A DNA stretch of 58,229 bases from contig JAJJLU010000013.1 of assembly GCA_023807065.1 (NCBI GenBank), positions 1 to 58,229 of the forward strand. Reading direction: 5' to 3'. This document shows, piece after piece, positions 49,428-58,229 of this stretch. Position numbers and translations under genes: made by a program. This DNA comes from Isotricha intestinalis. Its lineage: Eukaryota; Ciliophora; Litostomatea; Vestibuliferida; Isotrichidae. Below the pieces are notes generated by a model. The model saw nothing but the letters and a program-made list of their open reading frames with translations. It was not told where the DNA came from and ran no database searches. Every line of letters starts with the position of its first letter. Within the stretch, counting starts at the first letter, position 1.

Positions 49428-50267
49428 TCAATCAAATAAATCAATAAAAGCAATAGGAATTATTTTAGTATTTTTTTTTTCTTTTGAAAACTTATTCAAT
49501 TTCCTTTCAACTTTATGATCAACATTAATATTTTTTTTATATATATGATTTATAATAGAATTTTTGTTTTTATTTATTCTATTTAACATAGAACTTTTAA
49601 AAATATTTTTACTTGAATTGTTTATAATATTTTGATTATTATTTTTGTTATTTAATGAATTTATTATTTTGGTTTTAATAATTTGTTTTGAATTAATAAT
49701 TCCTTTTGTTTTCTTTTGACTATTAGAAGATGTATTAGATGGTTTGATTGACAAAGAATAAGAAGATAAATCTTTTTTATTATAAGAATCAAATAAATTT
49801 ATTTTTCTTTTAAAAGCTATAATATTTATTGATTTTTTTTTCTTATTATTTTTATTAGGTAAAATTTTTTTAAAGCATTTATTTTTTTCATAAACATATT
49901 TTGTTGATAAATTCCTATTTTCAGGAATTACTGATATAGTATTACTATTATTATTTATTTTTTCTTTTAATCTTAAAAGAGTTTTTATAAAATTTTCATC
50001 TTCATTTTTTAATCTTTCATAAATATCACTATTTAATCTTCTTTGACTATTTAATGAATGATTTGTTTCTTCATTAGATGATAAAAAAGAACCAACAAAA
50101 TTATTATTTTTTTTTAAACCAAAATCTTTAAAATAATCTTTTTTTTCTAAATTTATTGTTCTTGGGAATAAAACTGATGATAATGAAATTGAATTTTTTA
50201 TTGGTTTATTTTTTGGTGTTATTTCTATAAAATTTTTCAAATTCGAACTTTCTTCTGATAATTTCAT
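49428..50267 (-). CDS. lysine/asparagine/serine-rich protein of unknown function
   Basis: A 279-residue protein ending in TGA, one of two such terminators in the window. It is polar throughout, with basic patches and Asn runs (SLNNKNNNQNIINNSS). The best-ordered piece is KNFIEITPKNKPIKNSISLS near the N-terminus, and NFIKTLLRLKEKIN near 92-105. No domain, membrane segment or zinc motif was recognised. Its start lies 124 bases downstream of the membrane protein gene on the same strand. Confidence 0.58.
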   Translation of the reverse strand: MKLSEESSNLKNFIEITPKNKPIKNSISLSSVLFPRTINLEKKDYFKDFGLKKNNNFVGSFLSSNEETNHSLNSQRRLNSDIYERLKNEDENFIKTLLRLKEKINNNSNTISVIPENRNLSTKYVYEKNKCFKKILPNKNNKKKKSINIIAFKRKINLFDSYNKKDLSSYSLSIKPSNTSSNSQKKTKGIINSKQIIKTKIINSLNNKNNNQNIINNSSKNIFKSSMLNRINKNKNSIINHIYKKNINVDHKVERKLNKFSKEKKNTKIIPIAFIDLFD

Positions 50268-50391
50268 TAAAAAGAAAATAATATTTAATATACAATTATA
50301 AATCGAATAAAAAAAAATAGTTTTATTTCCTATTAATATAAAAATAATAATAATCTTTAAATATTAAAGTATATAAGAGTTTTAATTTTTT

Positions 50392-52452
50392 TTATTCAAT
50401 ACATAAATTTTCTAATTCAATATTTACAATATTGAATAATCTTGTATCAACACTGGATTTATTTTTAATTTCTGTTAATTGATTATAATATCTTAAAAAG
50501 TCTTCAACTTCTTTTCCTGTAAAATCTGGATTATATTTATTTTTTAAATGTTCAAAAACATCAAATTGGTAATCTAAAGAAATAGAAGGTTTTGTCATAT
50601 AACCTATTAATACATTTTGATAAGGTTCTAATAAAATAAAATTTAAATATTCTGTTCTTTGAAGATTTCTTAAATAAGTTAAAATATCTAATCCAAAAAA
50701 TAATTTATCTTTTGCTTTTTCAAGTAATTTATTTTTTGTTTGTAATTTAGAAGAAGAACAATAAGGACAAAACATTGAAATAATTATTTCTAATATTGAA
50801 TAATTTAAATTTATATGTTTATGTTTTTTATGTCCTTTTTTATTTGTAATATTTTGATTATTATTTATCATATTAGTAAAAGTATCACTGTATTTGCTAT
50901 TATTTTTCTTTAAATTTCTATTTAATCTTGAAGGAGAAAAACAAGAACACATTTCTTTATAAGGAAAATTTATTTTTTCTTTATCATAATTAAATAATGA
51001 AAGTCTTTTTTTCCCTGAATCACCAGAAGAACCAGTTGAATTATTATAATTTTTTTTTCCTTTAGTAATCATTCTATTATTACTATTATTAAAACTAATA
51101 TTATCAGAACTATTATTCTTATTTAAAGAATTTTTTCTTCTTATTTTAAAACTTAAATTATCAGGTCCTGAAAAATTAGATAAATAATATTTATTTTTAA
51201 ATTCACTTGTACTGTTTTTTCTTTCTTTAATTTTTAATAGTAAAGAATGATTTTCTAATTCACCAGGAGCAAAACTTCCAAATTCAGCAATTTTTGACAT
51301 TCTACTTAATCTCTGAATTCTAGAACCACTCATTCTAACTTTTAATTTGGAAAAAACTTCATTTGAATTTTTCCCTGTTTTTTTAAATTGAAAAAATTCT
51401 TGCATAATTGAGTGATTTGCATAAAAACTATTTATAAATGAAGTAAAAAGAAATAAAATAATATATATTTCTGATAATCCAGTATATACTTCAGAAGAAT
51501 ATTCTGGAAATGTTTTATATTTCCTTGATATAAATTTTCTTTCATTATCTGCTCTAAAATATATTGTAACAAAATTTATATTGTCTAAAATATTTTCTTC
51601 AAATCTTTCTTTTGGTTTATATAATAAATAATCATCATATCTTGAATAATCCATATATTTTTTTTCATTTTCTTTTGAAAAAAAAAAATTATCTTGTACT
51701 TGAAAATCATCTAATTTAAAAAATACATTTCTTTTTGCATAAGCAAGAGGATTTATTTGAAGAAAAAAATCACTTAGGAAAACTTTAATTGGAGAAGAAT
51801 AATTTTGTAAATCAAAAGCAACATGAGAACTAAAAAAATGTGATTTACAATCATAATTGGTTAATAAATTATAATAAACTGTAAAATTATCTAAACTTTT
51901 TGCTTTTATTGTAAATTCATAATATGAAAAATAATCATCTTCATAAATTCCAGTTATTGTTTCATTTAAATGATCAGGACAATAATAAATATTTGTGTCA
52001 ATATATTGATGAATTTGAGATACTTCAAGTAAATTTGAATTAAAATCTGAAAAATTACATAAATGTAAATCTATATTTTGTTTGACTGACTTATTATTTT
52101 TTATTCTATAAACATAATTAAAAGTTATATCAAATAAAGAATATAAAGGATAATTTATTTCTTCATTATAATTATTACATGTAATTGAAAATCCAAGAGA
52201 AAATGAATAATCTAAAAAGTTTAATTTATCAGTAGGTGATATTATAGTATCATAATTTATTATTGATTTATTTATTTTTCTAATAAAATAACTTAAGCTT
52301 ATCATTGAATATCCTAGTACCATTAATAAAAATCCTATATATATTATTCCTCCTGGTAAACTTCTATAATTTTCATGTGATTTATAACGAAAATTAAATC
52401 TTTTACCTATATAATCAAATTTTTTTATTATATTTATCACTTGATCTTTCAT
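50392..52452 (-). CDS. two-ended membrane protein, third member of the local family
   Basis: A 686-residue protein. It starts FDYIGKRFNFRYKSHENYRS, then LPGGIIYIGFLLMVLGYSMI (about 31-50). Residues 75-310 are an ectodomain with conserved-looking Cys and N-x-S/T sites (CNFSD, HLNETITG, NCKSHFF-type stretch NYDCKSHFF). A second helix sits at about 324-345 (GLSEIYIILFLFTSFINSFY). Residues 350-686 are cytosolic, Ser/Asn-rich, with a CPYCSSSK motif and a helical end (LDILTYLRNLQRTEYLNFIL). The order parallels the genes at 25331 and 47333. The start faces the kinase gene at 52553 across 100 bases. Confidence 0.72.
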   Translation of the reverse strand: MKDQVINIIKKFDYIGKRFNFRYKSHENYRSLPGGIIYIGFLLMVLGYSMISLSYFIRKINKSIINYDTIISPTDKLNFLDYSFSLGFSITCNNYNEEINYPLYSLFDITFNYVYRIKNNKSVKQNIDLHLCNFSDFNSNLLEVSQIHQYIDTNIYYCPDHLNETITGIYEDDYFSYYEFTIKAKSLDNFTVYYNLLTNYDCKSHFFSSHVAFDLQNYSSPIKVFLSDFFLQINPLAYAKRNVFFKLDDFQVQDNFFFSKENEKKYMDYSRYDDYLLYKPKERFEENILDNINFVTIYFRADNERKFISRKYKTFPEYSSEVYTGLSEIYIILFLFTSFINSFYANHSIMQEFFQFKKTGKNSNEVFSKLKVRMSGSRIQRLSRMSKIAEFGSFAPGELENHSLLLKIKERKNSTSEFKNKYYLSNFSGPDNLSFKIRRKNSLNKNNSSDNISFNNSNNRMITKGKKNYNNSTGSSGDSGKKRLSLFNYDKEKINFPYKEMCSCFSPSRLNRNLKKNNSKYSDTFTNMINNNQNITNKKGHKKHKHINLNYSILEIIISMFCPYCSSSKLQTKNKLLEKAKDKLFFGLDILTYLRNLQRTEYLNFILLEPYQNVLIGYMTKPSISLDYQFDVFEHLKNKYNPDFTGKEVEDFLRYYNQLTEIKNKSSVDTRLFNIVNIELENLCIE

Positions 52453-52552
52453 AATATATTATAATTTAATTAAAATTTTCATAAAAAATAATTAAATACA
52501 ACAAATTTTATATTTTTATTTTAATATCATATATTGAATTATATAAGAGAAA

Positions 52553-55276
52553 ATGAATGCTCTTTTAAAAAATAACAAACTTACTTCATTATCAAAAAAT
52601 CAAATCTCAGAAAATCAAAATATTTATCACCCAAAAAAAAAAAACAATTATATAAAGAAACAAGCATTAAATATAAATGAACAAGAAAAGCAGAAAGTAT
52701 ATGAAATCTATATGAAAGAATTCAATGAAAATTTTCAAAATATTTTGTTAGAACCAAAAGAAATTTTTATAAAGAATATAAATTTAGAAGTAGATTTAAT
52801 TTTAAATGAAGTATTTCAAAAAAGAGAAATTGAAAGAAAAGAAATAAAAGAATATCAAAAAATGGCATTAGAAAAATTGAATGAAGAATATGACAAAAAT
52901 TATAACTTATTAAATTTAGAATGGCAAAATTACATAAAAAATCCAAAAAATTACAAAAGTTTATCAAGATTTAGAAAACATTGTATTAAAACAGATAATG
53001 AAGCTTTTCATCCTTGTGAAACAGAAAAAGCAAAATTAATAGAAATATATGATAAAGAAACAAATGAAGTAACACATATAATTTGTGTAGAATGTAAACA
53101 ATGTTATAAAAATAATTTAATATCATTATTATGTGATTATTGTAAAGTAGAATATTATTCATGTATTTTACCAAAAGAACAAGATATAAATATCTTACCA
53201 TCAACATGGGAAAAATATCATTGTGGAGGAATGATAAATGAAACAATGAAATGTATTAAATGTCAAAACGTATTATATTATAATTTAAATGAAAGATATT
53301 TAGTTTGTTTAAATAAAAAGTGTAATTTTAGAGCAAGACCAGAAAGTATAATTTGGAATTGTGTTTTTTGTAAAAAAGAATTTAAGAGTGATGCTAAAAT
53401 ATACAATCCAATGGAAATGTTTATGATAAAAAGATCAATAAGAAAAGCATTATTATTTAAAGAACCTTCATATCCTAGTGAATTACCTTGTTGTAAAGTA
53501 ACTCCTGAAGAATTAATATTTTATCATAAAGATGAATGTAAAGGTGAATTATATAGAGGAAATTTATATAGAAAAGAAATTATAGTTTGTTCAAAATGTA
53601 GAGCTTTAAATTTTGCTGATAAATTTATTTGGACTTGTCCTTTATGTCATAAAAGATTTAGAAATTATAAAAGTGTTTGGGGCAATTTATTTAAAAAAAA
53701 AGAATATTTAATTGAAGATGATAAAAATAGATATAATGATGAAAATGAAAAAGATTTTGATTTTTTGAGAAGAAGTAATAGATTAAATACTTCTTCTAGT
53801 CTTATTTTTGGAGATAAAAACAGATTAACTTATTTAAATAATAATAATCTTGATAATTCTATAAATTTAGAAACTGATGTAAACTCAAGTAAAAATGATT
53901 TAAAAAAAAATAAAAAACAATATAAAACTTTACTTGATTTAATAGAAAAAAGAAATTCTAATAAAAAGGTATTTCCTGTAAATAAAAGTTTAAACTATGT
54001 TGATAAGAATAGTTTAAGTAATCGAAGTTTATATCATGTAAAAAACTCAGATAATGAATTAAATGAAGTAATTAATATATGTTCAACAAATGATGGATCA
54101 CTTTCTGGAAATAGTAATCAAACAACAAATAAAATAAAAAAATTAAATTTTAATTCAATAAATGAAGATGAGAGTTCAACATCAACTATAAATATTAATC
54201 AAGAAAAAGCAAACAGCATAAAATCAAAAGAAATGAAAAAAGAAGGATTAGATAAAATTAATATGGTTGAAAGTATAAATAAACAACATAATAATATTGA
54301 AGAAAATTCTTATGATAAAAGTGAAGATAGTTCATCTTCTGTAGGAGATTTAACTTCTATTGCAAGTTTAAATTCAAATACTTTTCAAAACATTTTAACA
54401 AATCCTGAACAATTAGATTCTATATTAAAAGAATGTAAAATACCAGAATTTGATGTTAATGATTATATATATTTAAATCCTATTGGAGAAGGTTCTTTTG
54501 GTAAAATATATTTAGTGGAAAATTCTTTTGATAATAGTAAATATGCTCTTAAAAAAATTATTTGTCATGATTTAAATGAAGTTAAACAAATTCAAAAAGA
54601 AATTGAATTAGTATATTCAAAACCCCATAAAAATATAATGAAAATTATAAAAGTACAATATAAAGCATTAGATATTACAACATATTCAATATATATTTTA
54701 ATGGAATTAGCATTAGGTGATTGGAATATGGAAATTAAAAAAAGAGCAAAGAAAAATTTAATGTATAAAGAAAATGAAATAATAATAATTTTAAATCAAA
54801 TAGTTGATGCATGTTTTTATTTAGAAAATGAAGGAATTGCTCATAGAGATATTAAACCACAAAATATATTATTATTTGAAAATAATGTTTTTAAATTAGC
54901 TGATTTTGGAGAAGCAAAAAAATTAAGTGAAACTATTCAACAATGTACTTTAAGAGGAAGTGAACTTTATATGAGTCCTGTTCTTTATAATGGTTTAAAA
55001 CTAAATCAAAAAAATGTTGCTCATAATGCTTTTAAAAGTGATGTTTTTTCACTTGGTTATTGTTTACTCTATGCTTTAAATCTTAATTTAAAAATTTTAA
55101 ATGAAATTAGAGAAATTAATCATATGAATGTAATCTACAATATTATTCAAAGATATTTAAGAAGAAATTATTCAAAAAATTTAATTTATTTAATTTCAAA
55201 AATGCTTGAATTAAATGAAGAAGAAAGATTTTCATTTAATGATATTAAACAATATCTTAATGAAAAATATTGTTAA
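52553..55276 (+). CDS. zinc-finger/protein kinase fusion, paralogue of the gene at 35342
   Basis: A 907-residue protein. Residues 45-140 are helical or coiled coil. Residues 144-370 form a Cys-rich region matching the other kinase in order: CVECKQC (178-184), CDYC, the WEKYHCGGM segment (compare WDKYHCKNF there), CIKC, CVFC, LPCC, CSKC and CPLC. Residues 370-625 are polar linker. The kinase domain begins GEGSFGKIY (645-653) with ATP lysine K667 (YALKK), catalytic HRDIKPQN (D766), DFGEAK (D784), RGSELYMSP and KSDVFSLG. All catalytic residues are intact. The conserved WxKYHC and CxxC layout ties the two proteins into one family; substrates and zinc ligand pairing are unknown. Confidence 0.88.
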   Translation: MNALLKNNKLTSLSKNQISENQNIYHPKKKNNYIKKQALNINEQEKQKVYEIYMKEFNENFQNILLEPKEIFIKNINLEVDLILNEVFQKREIERKEIKEYQKMALEKLNEEYDKNYNLLNLEWQNYIKNPKNYKSLSRFRKHCIKTDNEAFHPCETEKAKLIEIYDKETNEVTHIICVECKQCYKNNLISLLCDYCKVEYYSCILPKEQDINILPSTWEKYHCGGMINETMKCIKCQNVLYYNLNERYLVCLNKKCNFRARPESIIWNCVFCKKEFKSDAKIYNPMEMFMIKRSIRKALLFKEPSYPSELPCCKVTPEELIFYHKDECKGELYRGNLYRKEIIVCSKCRALNFADKFIWTCPLCHKRFRNYKSVWGNLFKKKEYLIEDDKNRYNDENEKDFDFLRRSNRLNTSSSLIFGDKNRLTYLNNNNLDNSINLETDVNSSKNDLKKNKKQYKTLLDLIEKRNSNKKVFPVNKSLNYVDKNSLSNRSLYHVKNSDNELNEVINICSTNDGSLSGNSNQTTNKIKKLNFNSINEDESSTSTININQEKANSIKSKEMKKEGLDKINMVESINKQHNNIEENSYDKSEDSSSSVGDLTSIASLNSNTFQNILTNPEQLDSILKECKIPEFDVNDYIYLNPIGEGSFGKIYLVENSFDNSKYALKKIICHDLNEVKQIQKEIELVYSKPHKNIMKIIKVQYKALDITTYSIYILMELALGDWNMEIKKRAKKNLMYKENEIIIILNQIVDACFYLENEGIAHRDIKPQNILLFENNVFKLADFGEAKKLSETIQQCTLRGSELYMSPVLYNGLKLNQKNVAHNAFKSDVFSLGYCLLYALNLNLKILNEIREINHMNVIYNIIQRYLRRNYSKNLIYLISKMLELNEEERFSFNDIKQYLNEKYC

Positions 55277-55568
55277 GAAGATTATTTTTCTTTTTCCATT
55301 CTATTATAAATAATTCTCTAATTATAGAGATACTATTATTATTTATATTATTATTTATAAACTTCAAAAAAAAAATAAAAGAAATTATTTATTATATTAT
55401 TTAATTCTCAATAATATAATTGTATAATATCTTGAGCAATATATAAATTTAATAAATAAAATTATTTTTTTAAGATTTATAAAATAAATTCCTACTATTA
55501 ATTTGTCAATAATTTATTAATGTTATAAATAATCATAAAAAAACAAAATTATTCATATATATATTATC

Positions 55569-57137
55569 TCATTCATTTAGAAATAATCTTATATATTGTT
55601 TATCCATTTTTTTAATTATATTTTCTTCTTTATATAGCTTTTGCAATTTACTTTTTATTTTATTAATTTTTTTCTCATTTAAATAAATTTTTTCTGTATT
55701 TTTCCTAATATTATTATCAGTAAAAGTACTTTTTATATCATTTATTTGATTTAAATAATTATTTTTCAAATAAATATTTATAAATTGATTAATTTTTTCA
55801 TCATCATAATCTTTTGCTTTGTTTAAATAATTTCTTAAAATTTCTTCGACTCTATGATATTTATCTTTAACTAAATTATTATAAGCAATTTGAAGAAGGC
55901 TTTTTTCTTGTTGGTGAAAAAAATTATTTTGAGTAGTATTATTAGTATAAAAAGTAGAAGTAAATCTATTAGTATTTGAATCATTATCTAATTTATTATC
56001 TAATATTTGAATTTCAGTATTTAAATATTTAATGTGACTATTTTCATTAGTTTTATTTTTTGCTATTTTTGGAATAATTAATTGATTTTCTGAATTTTCG
56101 TTAATATTTTGAATTGAAAATCTTCTTACTTTATTTTTTACATTTTTATAAATTTTTGAATCAGAATATAAATTTATTTTTCTTATTTTTTTCTGTTGAA
56201 TTTGACCATCTGAAATTTTATTTTGAAATATTGGATTTGATAATTTTTTGAAAGATTCAGAAACATATTTAGAAGAATGAAGTTTATCAACGTCAATTAT
56301 ATAAGTATTTAATCTAGTATTATTTCTATTATTTTTACTAGATTTATGTTTAGAAACAACATTAGTTTTTTGTTTGATTTTATTTGGAGTTCTATTTACT
56401 TTAGTATAATCAATTAAAGGTTCTTCTTCAATTAAATGTAATAAAATTTTAATTTTTTCTAAAATATCTTTTTTATTTTCTTCTTGATTTTTATATTTTA
56501 ATTTAACAATAGGCATAGTAATAATTTCTTCTTTATGAATAATATTATTATTCCCTTCGTTTTTTTGTTTAAAAAATTCAAATAATTTCTTTTCAACAAT
56601 ATTTTTCATTTTTCTTAAATAAATCATAGTTTTCATAGCAATATTTTTTCCATTTTTACTTCCATTTTCAGTTAATGAAATAAAATTACTATATAATCCA
56701 TTGGTTAATTTATCATCATTTCCTTCAATTAAAGGATTAATTTGAAATAAATTATGTTCAACTGTTAAATTAGGTATTTTATAACCTTTATCTTTATATT
56801 CTTCTATAATTTCTCTGAAAGTATCTTCAGGACCTAATTTATTTTTTTTTTTTGTAATTTTTTTATAATTTCTACTAAATTCTTCATTTTCAGTTTTTAA
56901 ATTGTGAATTGATGGTTCTTCCATAAAAAGAAGTTCATTTTTTATTTTACATAATACAGATTTTAAGTCTTTTTCTTCTGAAATATATGGACATGTTTTT
57001 TTCATATAATTTGTTTTGTTTAATACTCTAAAAAGATTTCTATCATTATGGTAAAATCTTTTGTATTCTAATGATTTTATTATATCTTTATTGTTTCTAG
57101 ACTTTGGTCTTTTAAGAATGAGCTTTTGATTTTTCAT
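55569..57137 (-). CDS. lysine-rich protein with helical C-terminus, unknown function
   Basis: A 522-residue protein ending in TGA. The N-terminus is strongly basic (KNQKLILKRPKSRNNKD). A middle block looks ordered (LGPEDTFREIIEEYKDKGYK, IPNLTVEHNLFQINPLIEG). The C-terminal 110 residues are helical (LLQIAYNNLVKDKYHRVEEI, LRNYLNKAKDYDDEKINQFI), possibly a TPR-like helical pair, though I cannot confirm it. No catalytic or zinc motif. It is the last intact gene before the right telomere. Confidence 0.6.
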   Translation of the reverse strand: MKNQKLILKRPKSRNNKDIIKSLEYKRFYHNDRNLFRVLNKTNYMKKTCPYISEEKDLKSVLCKIKNELLFMEEPSIHNLKTENEEFSRNYKKITKKKNKLGPEDTFREIIEEYKDKGYKIPNLTVEHNLFQINPLIEGNDDKLTNGLYSNFISLTENGSKNGKNIAMKTMIYLRKMKNIVEKKLFEFFKQKNEGNNNIIHKEEIITMPIVKLKYKNQEENKKDILEKIKILLHLIEEEPLIDYTKVNRTPNKIKQKTNVVSKHKSSKNNRNNTRLNTYIIDVDKLHSSKYVSESFKKLSNPIFQNKISDGQIQQKKIRKINLYSDSKIYKNVKNKVRRFSIQNINENSENQLIIPKIAKNKTNENSHIKYLNTEIQILDNKLDNDSNTNRFTSTFYTNNTTQNNFFHQQEKSLLQIAYNNLVKDKYHRVEEILRNYLNKAKDYDDEKINQFINIYLKNNYLNQINDIKSTFTDNNIRKNTEKIYLNEKKINKIKSKLQKLYKEENIIKKMDKQYIRLFLNE

Positions 57138-58212
57138 TATTATTATTTTTTTATTTTCATAATTTTTGGTGAATTTAAATTTTATTGATTTTTTATTAAA
57201 AATATGTTTTACATAATTTAATATATTTTATTTTTAGATATATTTTGTTTAAAAATATGAAATTAAATATATTTTTTGGTATTATTTCATTATTTAGTTA
57301 TTTATTATATTAAAAATTATTTTAAATATCATATAAATTAAATTAATTGTTGTGTTTTTTTAAAATTCATTACTATTTAACTATTAAATTACAGGAATAA
57401 AAAAATATTATATATTTCCTCTAAAAAAATAATGTTTATTTTTCTCAATTCAAATAAATAAATATTTATGCTAAAGAAAAAAAGAAATGAAAAAAAATAA
57501 AATTTTGTTTGAAAAAATAAATATAAATGACAAATTTGATGACCAAATAGAAATAATAGAAGATGAAAAAAACAAAAATTAATTGAAGGAATGTTAAAAA
57601 CATTATATATTTATATCTAAAGATGTAAATAGGAAAGAGAGTGAAATTGAAATAATAAAAACCAAAATAAAAGAATATAAATTTTAATTATTCTTCTTAT
57701 AAAAATGAGCTATTCCAAATTTCTTCTTTTTCTATTAAAAATGAAAAGGAAAAATTTATCCTAAGAAAGACTTATTCAAATGATGGAATGTTATATCCTT
57801 ATTTTTTATAAATCAAAATAATATATTTATTCTTAGACATTTACATTTTTATTTAATGATGTTTAAATATGAAAAAAGTGAATAAATTAAATTTATATTT
57901 TTTTTCCAAGATAATATGATTTATTTTCTTTAATTAAAAATAAATATATTGTTTTGAAATTAATATTTACTTTTTTTTTGTTTATTTTTTAAGAATATTT
58001 TATTCATTGATATATATATTCCTTCTTTTATAATTTTTATAGTTATGATTTAGGTAATTTAATTAATTTAATAAATAAAATATCGTTTTTTTTGTTGTTT
58101 GATATTTTTCAATTTTAAAAATTTAAATATTTTTTCAATTTATTTAATTATTATTTTAATAAATAACAATTTTTTAAAGATATCTTAAATCTTTTAATAT
58201 TAAATTAAAAAT
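57138..58212. other. right subtelomeric region with a decayed coding remnant
   Basis: About 1.07 kb without an intact gene. A plus-strand piece from ATG 57487 to TAA 57582 encodes about 31 charged residues. Further fragments follow in other frames (FISKDVNRKESEIEIIKTKI near 57610-57680; FSIKNEKEKFILRKTYSNDG near 57735-57795). The coding-like composition and frame breaks suggest an eroded gene of unknown family. The rest is A/T low-complexity. There is no satellite-type subtelomeric repeat. Confidence 0.5.
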
Positions 58213-58229
58213 ATTGGGGATTGGGGATT
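58213..58229. repeat. right telomere, (ATTGGGG)n
   Basis: The last 17 bases read two ATTGGGG units and a partial third, the exact complement of the left-end repeat, with the G-rich strand running towards the 3' end as expected for a telomere. The short length reflects where the sequence or assembly stops. Confidence 0.95.

Noticed and set aside
1..58229. tRNA, rRNA or other G/C-rich structured RNA genes
   Set aside because: Scanning the spacers by eye found no G/C-rich cloverleaf-like segment; a tRNAscan/Infernal run would settle it.
1..58229. CRISPR arrays, insertion sequences, integrases or phage genes
   Set aside because: No spaced direct repeats, transposase motifs or bacterial-type gene organisation; the only tandem repeats are telomeric or within a coding region.

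Overview
The window is a complete small linear chromosome. It opens with 52 bases of (CCCCAAT)n and closes with (ATTGGGG)n, so both ends are telomeres of one 7-base unit. The DNA is extremely A+T rich (roughly four of five bases), gene-dense (about 38 intact protein genes plus several decayed ones), almost intronless, and many spacers are only 50-250 bases. Ciliary-type proteins (PG-rich/SHIPPO repeats, PDE6-delta, long coiled coils) and B-box, kinase and membrane families of the kind ciliates expand point to a ciliate macronuclear chromosome. TAA, TAG and TGA are all used as terminators and none is read through, so the code is standard. That excludes Tetrahymena/Paramecium-type codes and fits litostomes. 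From memory, CCCCAAT-type telomeres belong to rumen litostome ciliates (Entodinium and relatives); this placement is inference.

Layout. 0.2-4.5 kb (+): an RBBP5/Swd1-like COMPASS subunit, an acidic tandem-repeat protein and a divergent cyclin-like protein, followed by a decayed WD40 gene (4.7-5.6 kb). 5.9-12.7 kb: PDE6-delta, a small MGN-start acidic protein, two disordered or coiled-coil proteins, an 80-residue split gene with a 47-base intron, a B-box/WD40 protein and a small CaaX protein. 12.9-16.7 kb: a B-box/Kelch protein, a split cornichon gene with introns of 27 and 37 bases, ribosomal protein eL33 and a small membrane protein. 16.8-28.7 kb is a long minus-strand run: several unknown proteins, two coiled-coil proteins, a TFIIB-like protein, a zinc-knuckle protein and a two-ended membrane protein, with one decayed gene at about 23.8-24.2 kb. 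29.0-39.3 kb: CCT3, a second CaaX protein, a membrane-anchored pepsin-like protein with altered active-site motifs, a SHIPPO-repeat ciliary protein, a zinc-finger kinase and a TSUP transporter. 40.2-45.2 kb: a PHO80-like cyclin, an HMG-box protein, a K+ channel pseudogene and a trypsin-like protein. 45.6-57.1 kb: a SHAQKYF Myb protein, two more two-ended membrane proteins, an unknown, a second zinc-finger kinase and an unknown. The last kilobase is subtelomeric with a short decayed coding remnant.

How the genes relate. This is not an operon; the genes are mixed housekeeping, ciliary and regulatory functions. Several families appear more than once on the chromosome (B-box proteins, zinc-finger kinases, two-ended membrane proteins, cyclins, CaaX proteins), suggesting duplication within it. 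One functional link can be proposed: PDE6-delta binds prenylated proteins, and two small putative prenylated proteins are encoded on the same chromosome.
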